DNA of 64,000 bases. Origin: GCA-2683135 sp964507445 (GTDB lineage Bacteria; Planctomycetota; GCA-002687715). Made by a program: the position numbers and the translations under genes. The stretch's first letter is position 1. Each line of letters starts with the position of its first letter. The stretch covers positions 9,750 through 73,749 of the forward strand of contig CAZDQF010000023.1 in the NCBI GenBank assembly GCA_964507445.1. Direction: 5' to 3'. Of the stretch, positions 33,073 through 41,581 are shown one piece after another. The notes under the pieces are model-generated. The model was not told the DNA's origin and searched no databases. It saw nothing but the letters and a program-made list of their open reading frames with translations.

Positions 33073-33102
33073 ATTCTAAGAGAGGCGCGCCGGAAACGGC
33101 AA
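33073..33102 (-). promoter_or_regulatory. Candidate promoter of the BMC operon
   Basis: Minus-strand -35 TTGCCG (33097-33102) and -10 TAGAAT (33073-33078) with an 18-nt spacer. It resembles the other promoters in this window but with a weaker -35. The predicted transcript would start near 33066, only about 10 nt before the ATG at 33056, leaving no room for an ordinary ribosome site. This fits the lack of a Shine-Dalgarno sequence there. Confidence 0.5.
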
Positions 33103-33302
33103 GCAGGCCGGGCGGATCCGCCGATCTGCCCGAGATCTCCACGACCGATCTCTGGTAGACTCCCCTTGGCCACCTGCGCGGGTCGTCCAGAGTCGCAGCT
33201 ACGGCGTCGTCGTAGCCTCGGTCCTTTGAACGCACCTGCGGCACATCGTGGCGTGAGCACCGTCGCCCGCGCCGTCTTGCCCGCAATCTGGAGTTCTACG
33301 CA

Positions 33303-34463
33303 ATGCGCATCCTGTTCCCCTGCTTCCTCGCACTCATCGCAGTGCCTCTCTCCGCCCAGACCACCGGCGTACCGGGCATCAACGACTTCACGGTGAACGG
33401 CTCTGGCTCGGGCGGTACCAGTTGCGTCGCCAGCACCCTGGCGACCAACAACACCTTCTCCATCGCCGGACCTCCGAGTTGCGGCGTCACCTTCGTGTAC
33501 TCGCCCACATGCATTCCGGGGGCGCTGCCCTTCGGGAGCGGGTCCGTGGACATCGACCTCGGCAACTTCATCTCGATCATCGACGGACCGGGCATCCTCG
33601 GCGCCAACGGCCTCTCGCCGCTGGGCTGGGGTGACAGCGCCGGCAACTGGTCCCTGAGCGTCGCCATGGGTCTCTCGGCTCTCACTCCGGGCGCCTCCTT
33701 CGGCGCGTTCCAGTGCGCCGTCCTGGACCCGGGCTTCGGCGGTGTCGAGCCGACCCAGGCCCACAGCCTCACGGTGACCGGCTGCGCCGGCTCCACCACG
33801 TGGCCCATGCCACCGGATGACGGCAGCCTGAACCTCCTCCTCACCTCCAACGTCAGCTTCTACGGCGGCAGCTACCCGGACATCTGGGTGAACTCCAACG
33901 GCTTCGTCAGCTTCGGCGCGGGCGACGCGGACTTCACCGACTCGGAGGCCGAGTGGCTCGGCGGCGTCCCGCGCTTCGGCGTCTGGGAGGACTTCCAGCC
34001 GAACGCGCCAACCTCCGGCCCGACGACCTTCGGAGAGGACGGGGCCGGCCTGTTCACCCTGTCCTTCGACGCGGTCGACAACTGGGCTTCGGGCGGCGAT
34101 AACAACACCTTCTGCCTGCAGATCGAGACCGACGCGGGCGCGCTGCCGGGCACCATCACCATCACCATGGACACCATGCAGTTGGCCGCGGGCAACGACG
34201 GCCTGCCCATCGTGGGCATCACCCCGGGCGCTGACGCCATGGCGGTGCCTGCCATCGTCAACAGCCTCGACCTCAGCACCATCACGTCGAGCCTCGGCGG
34301 CGCGCCCTACCTGGCCGCCGGCATGCGCGACCCCATCTACCAGGACTTCATCAACCCGGCGACGGCCGAGCTGTTCGACATGGCCAACACGGTGCTGGTG
34401 TTCACTCCCACGGGCGTGGACCCGGTCTCCGGCGCCCCGACCGGCCCCTACATCTGCAACTGA
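33303..34463 (+). CDS. Secreted protein of unknown function
   Basis: 386 residues with a signal peptide (MRILFPCFLALIAVPLSAQ). The mature protein is rich in Gly, Ser and Thr and nearly free of lysine, typical of exported beta proteins. Residues about 160-330 contain FYGGSYPDIWVNSNGFVSFG, FGVWEDFQPNAPTSGPTTF, FTLSFDAVDNWASGG and NTFCLQIETDAGALPGTITI. The pattern of a display motif followed by WxxVxxW-like strands recalls NIDO-type and related adhesive beta domains, but I cannot name the family. Several cysteine pairs suggest disulfides. It is divergent from the BMC operon across 246 bp. No FG-GAP units. Confidence 0.65.
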   Translation: MRILFPCFLALIAVPLSAQTTGVPGINDFTVNGSGSGGTSCVASTLATNNTFSIAGPPSCGVTFVYSPTCIPGALPFGSGSVDIDLGNFISIIDGPGILGANGLSPLGWGDSAGNWSLSVAMGLSALTPGASFGAFQCAVLDPGFGGVEPTQAHSLTVTGCAGSTTWPMPPDDGSLNLLLTSNVSFYGGSYPDIWVNSNGFVSFGAGDADFTDSEAEWLGGVPRFGVWEDFQPNAPTSGPTTFGEDGAGLFTLSFDAVDNWASGGDNNTFCLQIETDAGALPGTITITMDTMQLAAGNDGLPIVGITPGADAMAVPAIVNSLDLSTITSSLGGAPYLAAGMRDPIYQDFINPATAELFDMANTVLVFTPTGVDPVSGAPTGPYICN

Positions 34464-34475
34464 GTCGAGTTGCTC

Positions 34476-34530
34476 CTGACGCCCTCGGGCGTCAGCCGCA
34501 GGCCCGATCGCATCCGTGCGTTCGGGCCTG
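34476..34530 (+). terminator. Two consecutive hairpins after secreted-protein gene
   Basis: CTGACGCCC/GGGCGTCAG (34476-34495) is a 9-bp stem with a 2-nt centre. It is followed at once by CAGGCCCGA/TCGGGCCTG (34499-34530), a 9-bp stem with a 14-nt loop. Both lie between the stop at 34463 and the peptidase ATG at 34551. They probably insulate the two genes. A T-tract is lacking, and the second hairpin ends 20 nt before the ATG, so it may instead shape the peptidase leader. Confidence 0.5.
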
Positions 34531-34550
34531 CTGTCGTTAACATCCACGCC

Positions 34551-37259
34551 ATGGACGCCGGCCATCTCCCTTGCGAGCGATTCGAGCTCACCAATGGGCT
34601 CCAGGTGGTCCTTCACCAGGATCGGCGACTCCCCCTGGCGGCGCTGGACCTGTGGTACCACGTCGGATCCCGGGACGACCCCCCGGGCCGTACCGGCCTC
34701 GCCCACCTGTTCGAGCACCTGATGTTCATGGGCACGCCGAGGGTCCCCGGCGACGGCTTCGATCGCCTGCTGGAAGCCCACGGCGGCGCCAACAACGCGT
34801 CCACGTCGCAGGACCGGACGGCCTACACGTCGTGGGGGCCTCGGGAGCTGCTGCCCACGCTGCTGTGGCTCGAGGCCGACCGCATGCGCGACCTGGGCCG
34901 GACGCTCACCCAGGAGACCCTCGAGCTGCAACGCGCCGTCGTGCGCAACGAACGCCGGCAGAGCTATGAGATGCGGCCCTACGGCAGCACGTGGCTGGTG
35001 CTCGGCTCCCTGCTCTATCCCGAGGGGCACCCCTACAGGCACCCGGTCATCGGCAGCCACGCCGACATCGAAGCCGCCACCTTGGAGGACGCGCGGCAGT
35101 TCTTCGAGCGCTGGTACACGCCGGCGAACGCCACACTCTGCGTCGCCGGCGACCTGGAACCCGAGGCCACGTTCCGACAGATCGAGGCGATGTTCGGGGA
35201 CATCCCGGGCCACCACCGTCCGGAGCGGGACGTCCCCAAGACCCCACGCCTCATGTCCCGGTCGGAGCTCACCCTGGAGGACGAGGTGAGCGCCCCCGGG
35301 CTGGTGCTCGCCTGGCCTTCTCCTGCCCGGTTCTCCGCCTTCGACGCCGAGATGGACCTCCTGGCGGATCTGCTCGCGGAGGGCGCCGCCTCGAGGCTGG
35401 AACAGGCCCTCATCCATCGGGAGACCCTGGCGCAACACGTCGAGGCGGCTCAGGTCCATGGAGCGCTGGCCTCGGAGTTCGTGATCGAGATCATCGGCCT
35501 CCCGGACGTCCCCCTCGAGCACCTGGAGGCCGTGGTCAAGGCGGAGTTGACCTGCCTCTGCGACGCCGGCCCCACCCACACGGAGCTCGAGCGCTTGATC
35601 ACCCTGACCGAGGTGGACTTCGTCAGGGCGAAGCAGGAGCTGCTGGAGCGCACGGACGACATGAACCTGTACCTGTCCACCCTCGGCGACCCCGACCGTC
35701 TCCAGTGGGACCTGGAGCGCTATCGCGCCGTCTCGGTGGACAGCATGCGGGCGGCGGCCCGCGAACTCCTGGACCCCGAACGACACGTGTGCCTCCGCTT
35801 CCTCCCCGGCGCGCGCCGCGACGAACCCGCTGTGCTCAGTGAAGGGGACGATCCGGACCTTGGCAGTGACGACGCTCCGCCGCCGACGCTGCCCCCCGCC
35901 GCCGTCCCCGCGCCCCCGTCCCCCTGGTCACCGCCCGTGCCCGTGATCCATCAGAGCGCCGAACAGGTGCCCGGCTGGCACCTGCGTTCGAATCGACCGG
36001 GGCTCACGGCCCTCTCCGTCGTGATCCCACGAGGGGCCGAGACGGACCCGCCGGGAGCGGAGGGGCGCTGCGCCATGCTCTGCGAGTTCATGGCAGAGGC
36101 CGCCAACGGCCGTGACGCGGAGGCCCTGGACGCGGCCTTGGACACGCTGGGTACGGAACTCTCTGTCACCCCGCACCGCGGGTCCGTGAGCCTGAACCTG
36201 AGCACGCTCTCACGCCACCTGGACGAGTCCCTCGACATCCTGAGCGACATCCTCCACCGCCCGGACTTCCTCGAGACCGACCTGGACCGTGTCCGCGAAC
36301 TCACCCTCGCCACCATCGCCCAGCGGCGGACCCGCCCCGAGCAGGTCGCCACCATGACCGCCCTCGCCCACGTCCTGGGGCCGTTCCCCGGACAGGGGCA
36401 CCCCATACTGGGTGAAGCCCACGCCGTGTCAGCGTTGGATCGCGAGGGGCTCCGAGCCGCCCACTCCCAGCTGAGACGCAGCATGGCGAACGCCCGGTGG
36501 GTCGCCTGCGGAGACCTGGACGGCCAACGGATCGCCGGCGCGATCGCCGAGAGGTTCCCGGTCCGAGGAGCGACCGAGCCGACTCCTGGCACGGATCCCT
36601 TGCCGCCCGCATCCGGCGACGGCCCCCTGTCCGTCCTGGCCGTCCATCGTCCTGGCTCTCCCCAGACCGTCGTCCGCTTCATGCGTCGCGTACCTCATCT
36701 CGGGGACCCGGAGCTACCGGCGCTGGAGCTCGTCAACGCGGTGGTGGGGGGCACCTTCCTCAGTCGCCTGAACCAGGACCTGAGAGAGCGCCGGGGGCTC
36801 ACCTACGGCGTGGGTTCGGCGCTCTGGACCGGCGGTCGAAGCGGGATCTGGACGGTCTCCACGAGCGTCGATGGGGCGGCGACGGACCGCGCCGTGGACC
36901 ACCTGATCATGGCCCTGGAGGACGCCCCACATCACCCACCGACGGAGGACGAGCGGGTCCGGGCCCTGGCCGGCGAACGGGCGGTGCGCATCCGAGCCAT
37001 GGAGAGCGTCGACGACGTGGTCTCCGGCCTCACGCCCTGGGCAGAGGCAGGCCTGGGGCCGGATGCGGCGGCCGGACACCTGGCGGCCATGTCCGAGGTC
37101 ACCGCCGAGGAGCTGGCCCACGCGACCCGCTGGACACGACCCCGAGACGGCGTGTTGGTCCTGGTGGGGGACGCCGACCGGTTCCTGCCCGCGGTGACCC
37201 GGGTGTCGCCGACGCCGCCCGTGGTGGTCCGGGAGCCCGATCCTCAATCCGTCAGTTGA
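34551..37259 (+). CDS. M16-family zinc metallopeptidase (two-lobed pitrilysin/processing-peptidase type)
   Basis: 902 residues from the ATG at 34551; the upstream extension runs through two hairpins and is rejected. The first lobe is active-type: inverted zinc motif HLFEH (H52, E55, H56) and the distal glutamate in VRNERRQSYE (E134). The second lobe (from about 470) has the R/Y pair region LNQDLRERRGLTYGVGSALW typical of the non-catalytic half. No signal peptide is visible at the N terminus, so it may be cytoplasmic or exported by another route. It degrades peptides inside a closed chamber. Its last 8 nt overlap the end of the convergent rodA gene. Confidence 0.92.
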   Translation: MDAGHLPCERFELTNGLQVVLHQDRRLPLAALDLWYHVGSRDDPPGRTGLAHLFEHLMFMGTPRVPGDGFDRLLEAHGGANNASTSQDRTAYTSWGPRELLPTLLWLEADRMRDLGRTLTQETLELQRAVVRNERRQSYEMRPYGSTWLVLGSLLYPEGHPYRHPVIGSHADIEAATLEDARQFFERWYTPANATLCVAGDLEPEATFRQIEAMFGDIPGHHRPERDVPKTPRLMSRSELTLEDEVSAPGLVLAWPSPARFSAFDAEMDLLADLLAEGAASRLEQALIHRETLAQHVEAAQVHGALASEFVIEIIGLPDVPLEHLEAVVKAELTCLCDAGPTHTELERLITLTEVDFVRAKQELLERTDDMNLYLSTLGDPDRLQWDLERYRAVSVDSMRAAARELLDPERHVCLRFLPGARRDEPAVLSEGDDPDLGSDDAPPPTLPPAAVPAPPSPWSPPVPVIHQSAEQVPGWHLRSNRPGLTALSVVIPRGAETDPPGAEGRCAMLCEFMAEAANGRDAEALDAALDTLGTELSVTPHRGSVSLNLSTLSRHLDESLDILSDILHRPDFLETDLDRVRELTLATIAQRRTRPEQVATMTALAHVLGPFPGQGHPILGEAHAVSALDREGLRAAHSQLRRSMANARWVACGDLDGQRIAGAIAERFPVRGATEPTPGTDPLPPASGDGPLSVLAVHRPGSPQTVVRFMRRVPHLGDPELPALELVNAVVGGTFLSRLNQDLRERRGLTYGVGSALWTGGRSGIWTVSTSVDGAATDRAVDHLIMALEDAPHHPPTEDERVRALAGERAVRIRAMESVDDVVSGLTPWAEAGLGPDAAAGHLAAMSEVTAEELAHATRWTRPRDGVLVLVGDADRFLPAVTRVSPTPPVVVREPDPQSVS

Positions 37260-38376
37260 ACGCCGTGATCGGCGTCCTCGGCCGATTGATGGCCACGTTC
37301 TGGACCAGCGCCAGGGCCATGATGGTCACCAGCAATGAAGAACCACCGTAGGACACGAGGGGCAGGGTCATCCCCGTGGTCGGAGCCAACCCCAGGGTCA
37401 CGGCCATGTGCACCAGGGCCTGGGAACCGATGAGCGTCCCCACCCCGACGCAGAGGAGCCGTCCCGCCGGGTCGCGGGTGTGCCAGGCGACGCGGTAGAT
37501 CGCCAGGACCAGGCCAGAGTACAAGAGCAGCACCAGGACGCACCCGAAGAACCCGTGCTCCTCCGCGAGGACCGCAAACACGAAGTCGTTGTAGTCCAGC
37601 GGGACCATCCCCGCCTGCGTCAGCGCTCCCTGGCCGCTGCCCTGGCCGAAGGCGCCGCCTCCGGAGATGGCCTGGAGCGATTGACCCAGCTGGAAACCAG
37701 GACCCGCTCGCTGGGAGGCCGTGAGTCTCTGGTGGTTGTAGGTGCTCCAGATCCGTTCCTTCTGATAGTCCTTGAGGATGAACTCGTAGGCGCCGCCCAC
37801 CAGCAGGACGGCGATGACCGCCAGCAGGACCAGGCTGCGCAGCGGGATGCCCGAGACCATGACCACCGCGAAGGCCAGGGGCGCAAACAGGAGCGCCGTT
37901 CCGAGGTCCGGCTGGATGAGCACCAGCGCGGCGGGGAGCACGGCCACGATCAACGGCGTCACCCACTTGCGAGCACGATCCAGCACCCGACCGAACCGCA
38001 GCATGCGCCCCAGGAGGAGCACCGTGACCAACTTCATGAGCTCGGACGGCTGCAGCTGCTGCCCCCCGATCACGAACCAGCGCTTGGCGTGATTGATGGT
38101 GGGGCCGAACAGGTACAGGGCGACCAGGCAGCAGAGGCCCGCGATGTAGAACGCCGGAGCGAACCTCAGCAGGCGTGTGTAGGGATAGAGCACGAGCGGC
38201 AAGGCGAGCAACGAGCCGATGGCGAACCAGCGCAGCTGCCGTCCCACCAGCCCCGCCCCATCGCCGGTGGCGGAGTCGATCAGCACCAGCCCGATGAGCG
38301 CCAGGGCGGCGACGGGGAGCAGGACACCGAGGTCCAGGCGACGAAAACGCTCGAGGACCCAGCCCCGCTCTACCAC
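37252..38376 (-). CDS. rodA: Rod-shape peptidoglycan glycosyltransferase RodA (SEDS family)
   Basis: 374 residues from the GTG at 38376, which overlaps the end of the PBP2 gene; the longer open frame upstream is a shadow of that gene. About ten membrane segments are present. SEDS signatures include WFVIGGQQLQPSELMKLVTV, LVLIQPDLGTALLFAPLAFA, the loop QAISGGGAFGQGSGQGALTQ, DFVFAVLAEEHGFFG and LVSYGGSSLLVTIMALALVQ. It polymerises glycan strands from lipid II in complex with PBP2 during side-wall growth. Last gene of mreB-mreC-mreD-PBP2-rodA. Confidence 0.95.
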   Translation of the reverse strand: MVERGWVLERFRRLDLGVLLPVAALALIGLVLIDSATGDGAGLVGRQLRWFAIGSLLALPLVLYPYTRLLRFAPAFYIAGLCCLVALYLFGPTINHAKRWFVIGGQQLQPSELMKLVTVLLLGRMLRFGRVLDRARKWVTPLIVAVLPAALVLIQPDLGTALLFAPLAFAVVMVSGIPLRSLVLLAVIAVLLVGGAYEFILKDYQKERIWSTYNHQRLTASQRAGPGFQLGQSLQAISGGGAFGQGSGQGALTQAGMVPLDYNDFVFAVLAEEHGFFGCVLVLLLYSGLVLAIYRVAWHTRDPAGRLLCVGVGTLIGSQALVHMAVTLGLAPTTGMTLPLVSYGGSSLLVTIMALALVQNVAINRPRTPITAFN

Positions 38377-41048
38377 CAACGAACCCCCAGCCCCTCCGCA
38401 CAGATCTTCAGGGCCTCTACGGCGTGAGGCGCGGCGTCCGCACCCTCCACACCCCTGGCGCCGGGTTGATCGGCAGCAGCGCCCGGCAGCACGACAGCGA
38501 ACGCCAGCACCGGGTCCGAGGCCGGGGCGTAGCCAACGAACCAGGCCTCGTGGACGGCTTCGCCACCAGGCCCCTGATGGTCCGCGGTCCCGGTCTTCGC
38601 AGCCACGTCCAGTCCCCGGAGCGCCGCGGAGTGGACGCGAGCCGTACCGCCGGGCCCGCAGACCTCCCTCATGCCGTGGCGCACCTCGTCCAACATCCAG
38701 GTACTGCCCGCGGGGACCAACGGCTCGCCGATCGGCAACGGAGGCCCGGCCAGCCACGGACGCACCACCCGTCCTCGGGCGATGGACGCCGCGATCCCCG
38801 CCGCCCTGATGGGCGTGCAGTGCAGGCTCCCGCCACCGATGGCGAGGTTACGTGCGTTCGCGCCCGTCAGCAGCTGACGCCGCGGGCCCTGCACCGAGAG
38901 CCCCGGGATCGGATCGAACAGCCCCAGGCGTTCGTACGCGGCGATCATCTGGGTGGTGCCCACCCGATCTCCGACCTGATAGCAGAACTCGTTGCACGAC
39001 TTGGCGAGGGCAAGGGTGATCCCGAGCGCGGGACCGTGCTGCTTGCAACGGTGGAACCGGCGGGTGCGGGTCTCGTATCCGCAATCGAAGGTGGTGTCCG
39101 CGGATATGCGCCCGGACCGGAGCCCCTCCAGGATCGTCACCGCCTTGAACACGGACCCTGGCGGACACTGACCAGGTAGTTCGAACGCGCGGTGCCAGGC
39201 GGGAGATCGCGCGCCGTCCATGGCCAGCTCCCTGAGCCGGGTCCCGATCCAGTCCTGCCCGTAACGGGCCACCTGCCCGAGGATATCCCGGCGCATGCGT
39301 CGGGAGCCGTCGAGCGGCGCCGACGCCTCGAGGAACGCCAGCTCCTGCAGCACCGCTCCACGGGTGAGACGTCGAGCACGGCGCAGCTCGACGCGCTCTC
39401 GTGAGGCCTGAGCCCGCATCGCCCGAGCCTCCCCCGCGTGGGTGGGGACGGGGCCCGTAGCCAGCCCCACCACCGCACCATTCCGCACGTCCACGACGGC
39501 GAGCCCGAAGGGAGCGTCGTCGGGCAACTCCTCCTGCAGTCGTCTCACCACGTCCCTGCGGAACGACAGGGTGACGTCGTCGCCGTCCGCGGGCCGGCGC
39601 TCTTCACCGATCGAACCGTCACGATCCACGGAGACGCTGCCGTCCACACCCGACAGGCGATCCTGGAGCGCCGCCTCCGCCGCGGAGGCTCCCGTACGGC
39701 CGCGGGTCGTGACCGTCCCCACGAGCTGCTGGAGCGTAGGCGAGAGCGACTCGAACAGCTCACGGTCGCGGACGAAGCCAGGGACGATGCGGAACCCCCG
39801 CTCCTGGAGACGACCGGGCCCGACGATCAACGCCGCGACGCCCGCGGAGGCCCCGACCCCGAAGATGAAGGCCCGACCGCCACGGTAGCGGTTACGGAGG
39901 GTCCGATCCTGGCGCGCTCCGAGCACGTCGCGAAGCGGACGATCACCCAGGGTGCTTCGGAACCAGGCGTCCCGGACCCGCGCAGGGGCCAGATCGAAGA
40001 GCCCGCTCCTATCAGCCTCTTCCAGCGAGTCCTCGTCCTCACCGTCCTCCTCCCGGATCAGATCGCCCCGCCGTGGAGCGCCGAGGGTGGGCGACGGCAA
40101 ACGACCCGAGAGCAACGCCGCAGCGCCCGAGACTGCGGATCGAGCCGCGTGTCTTCCCGCCGGGTCATCGAGGAACGGGAGGCGAGCCGCCCGGGCCACG
40201 GCCAGATAATCCTCGGCGGGCAAGGACCCGGGCCCGAAGGTCGGAGTCCCGAACCGCTCCTGGCTCAACAACGACATGGCCTCTGAGCGCCGGTGCATGT
40301 CGACCCACTTGATCTCCCGCCGGATCAGATGGTCCATGGCGTCCCAGGTCTCGTGGGGCGCCTCATGGCCGATGGCGACACCGACCTCCTCCACCGCGAG
40401 GAGCTCGACCTGCAAACGTGCCGTCACCTCGTCCCGAGACAGCCCCATGGCCGAGCCCAGCTCCCCGCCGCGATCCGAGACCCGCCGCAGGTCCTGCGGT
40501 CGGAAGGCCAGCCCCCGTCCTTCCAGGACGCCGAGGCACTGGCGCAGACGGTAAGAGAGCTCAGCCGGAGCACGGATGAGGTCCCCGCCTTGTGCAGCGC
40601 ACAGGGACTCTCCCGAGACGGCGAGGCGCGCTCCGGTCAGACGAACCGTAGGGACCCGCAGCACCCACCGCACGAACCGGGCGGGGTCATCACGAGCGGC
40701 TTGCCTGAGCCCTTCGACGGAACGACCCTCCCCTTCTCGCGGTGATCCCGACCTCCCGTCCAGCAGCACACGCAGATCCACCAGCGCATGGAGCAGGGAG
40801 CGCTCACGAAACGTGGAGGGGACGACCTGGACGTCAAAGGACGCGCGGTCTCGAGCGAGCGGCTGCCCTGAGGCGTCCGTCAAGGCGCCTCGCGCCGCCG
40901 GCAACGGCAGCACCACGCGCCTCGCCGTGAGGGCCTGAAGCCGGATGGAATCGGCCGCGACGAACTGCACCCACCAGAGGCGCAGGCCGACGCACAGCAC
41001 CCCACAGAGGAACAGCAAGAGCAGCAATCCCAAGCGCCGACCGAACAA
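38370..41048 (-). CDS. mrdA: Penicillin-binding protein 2 (class B, elongasome), enlarged
   Basis: 892 residues from the TTG at 41048. A CTG at 41087 has GGAG 5 nt upstream and overlaps the mreD stop as CTGA, so it may be the real start, adding 13 residues. A membrane anchor comes first (LLLLFLCGVLCVGLRLWW). The transpeptidase motifs are intact: SVFK (S632) in CPPGSVFKAVT, SCN in KSCNEFCYQVG, and KTGT (K818). It cross-links side-wall peptidoglycan. Usual PBP2 is about 620-650 residues. The extra 240-250 residues lie in the N-terminal pedestal region before the catalytic domain and include an acidic stretch (REEDGEDEDSLEEADRS). Confidence 0.92.
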   Translation of the reverse strand: MFGRRLGLLLLLFLCGVLCVGLRLWWVQFVAADSIRLQALTARRVVLPLPAARGALTDASGQPLARDRASFDVQVVPSTFRERSLLHALVDLRVLLDGRSGSPREGEGRSVEGLRQAARDDPARFVRWVLRVPTVRLTGARLAVSGESLCAAQGGDLIRAPAELSYRLRQCLGVLEGRGLAFRPQDLRRVSDRGGELGSAMGLSRDEVTARLQVELLAVEEVGVAIGHEAPHETWDAMDHLIRREIKWVDMHRRSEAMSLLSQERFGTPTFGPGSLPAEDYLAVARAARLPFLDDPAGRHAARSAVSGAAALLSGRLPSPTLGAPRRGDLIREEDGEDEDSLEEADRSGLFDLAPARVRDAWFRSTLGDRPLRDVLGARQDRTLRNRYRGGRAFIFGVGASAGVAALIVGPGRLQERGFRIVPGFVRDRELFESLSPTLQQLVGTVTTRGRTGASAAEAALQDRLSGVDGSVSVDRDGSIGEERRPADGDDVTLSFRRDVVRRLQEELPDDAPFGLAVVDVRNGAVVGLATGPVPTHAGEARAMRAQASRERVELRRARRLTRGAVLQELAFLEASAPLDGSRRMRRDILGQVARYGQDWIGTRLRELAMDGARSPAWHRAFELPGQCPPGSVFKAVTILEGLRSGRISADTTFDCGYETRTRRFHRCKQHGPALGITLALAKSCNEFCYQVGDRVGTTQMIAAYERLGLFDPIPGLSVQGPRRQLLTGANARNLAIGGGSLHCTPIRAAGIAASIARGRVVRPWLAGPPLPIGEPLVPAGSTWMLDEVRHGMREVCGPGGTARVHSAALRGLDVAAKTGTADHQGPGGEAVHEAWFVGYAPASDPVLAFAVVLPGAAADQPGARGVEGADAAPHAVEALKICAEGLGVRWW

Positions 41049-41083
41049 AGCCCGTGTCCCCCCGAAAGTGCCCCAGTCGATGC

Positions 41084-41581
41084 TCAGGGCCGCTCCAGCG
41101 CGTGCCGCAGCCGGGGCATGCGCGCCACAAACCGCTGGGCCACCACGAATCCGGCTGCGGTCAGCACGATCCCGGCGCCCGCCCAAACCCAGCGAGTGTC
41201 CGTCAGCATAGTGAGCCGCCCCGGTACCCGGAAGAGCAGGAACGCTCCTTCGTGCAGGAGCGCCAGGGTGACGCCGACGATGGCGAGGGCTCCCGTGGAC
41301 TCAAGGGCGAAGGCCCGCGCCGTCAGGCCGACCCCGTAGGCGAGGATGAGGTAGACCGCCGGGACCATCAGCATCCCGCCCTCCACCGTGACCCCCGCGA
41401 CGCAGCCCACCATCACCGCCAGCCAACGGAGTCGATAAGCCGGGGCCTGCCCCCCGGCCACCGCCGCGATGATGAGGCCCACGGACGGCACCGCCAGCCC
41501 TGCCTCACCGAGGCCGATCTCGGCCACCGTCGCCGCCCAGGTAGCCAGCACAGCGACCAACGTGACCGCCAGCGTCGTCAT
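41084..41581 (-). CDS. mreD: Rod-shape-determining protein MreD
   Basis: 165 residues, almost entirely hydrophobic with four to five predicted membrane segments and few charges, as in MreD. Sequence conservation in this family is poor, so the assignment rests mainly on size, hydropathy and position between mreC and the PBP2 gene. It is coupled to mreC by a 4-nt ATGA overlap (41578-41581). It is a membrane component of the elongation complex. Confidence 0.8.
   Translation of the reverse strand: MTTLAVTLVAVLATWAATVAEIGLGEAGLAVPSVGLIIAAVAGGQAPAYRLRWLAVMVGCVAGVTVEGGMLMVPAVYLILAYGVGLTARAFALESTGALAIVGVTLALLHEGAFLLFRVPGRLTMLTDTRWVWAGAGIVLTAAGFVVAQRFVARMPRLRHALERP

Noticed and set aside
33057..33302. 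TTGAAC near the start of the secreted-protein gene as its promoter
   Set aside because: The hexamer is good, but no acceptable -10 lies 16-18 nt downstream.
33057..35786. Open frame on the minus strand extending the aldehyde dehydrogenase N-terminally to over 1400 residues
   Set aside because: The added part is antisense to the secreted-protein gene and the M16 peptidase, has the Arg/Gly/Val-rich composition of a high-GC shadow frame, and a promoter-like element and proper ATG lie at the dehydrogenase start.
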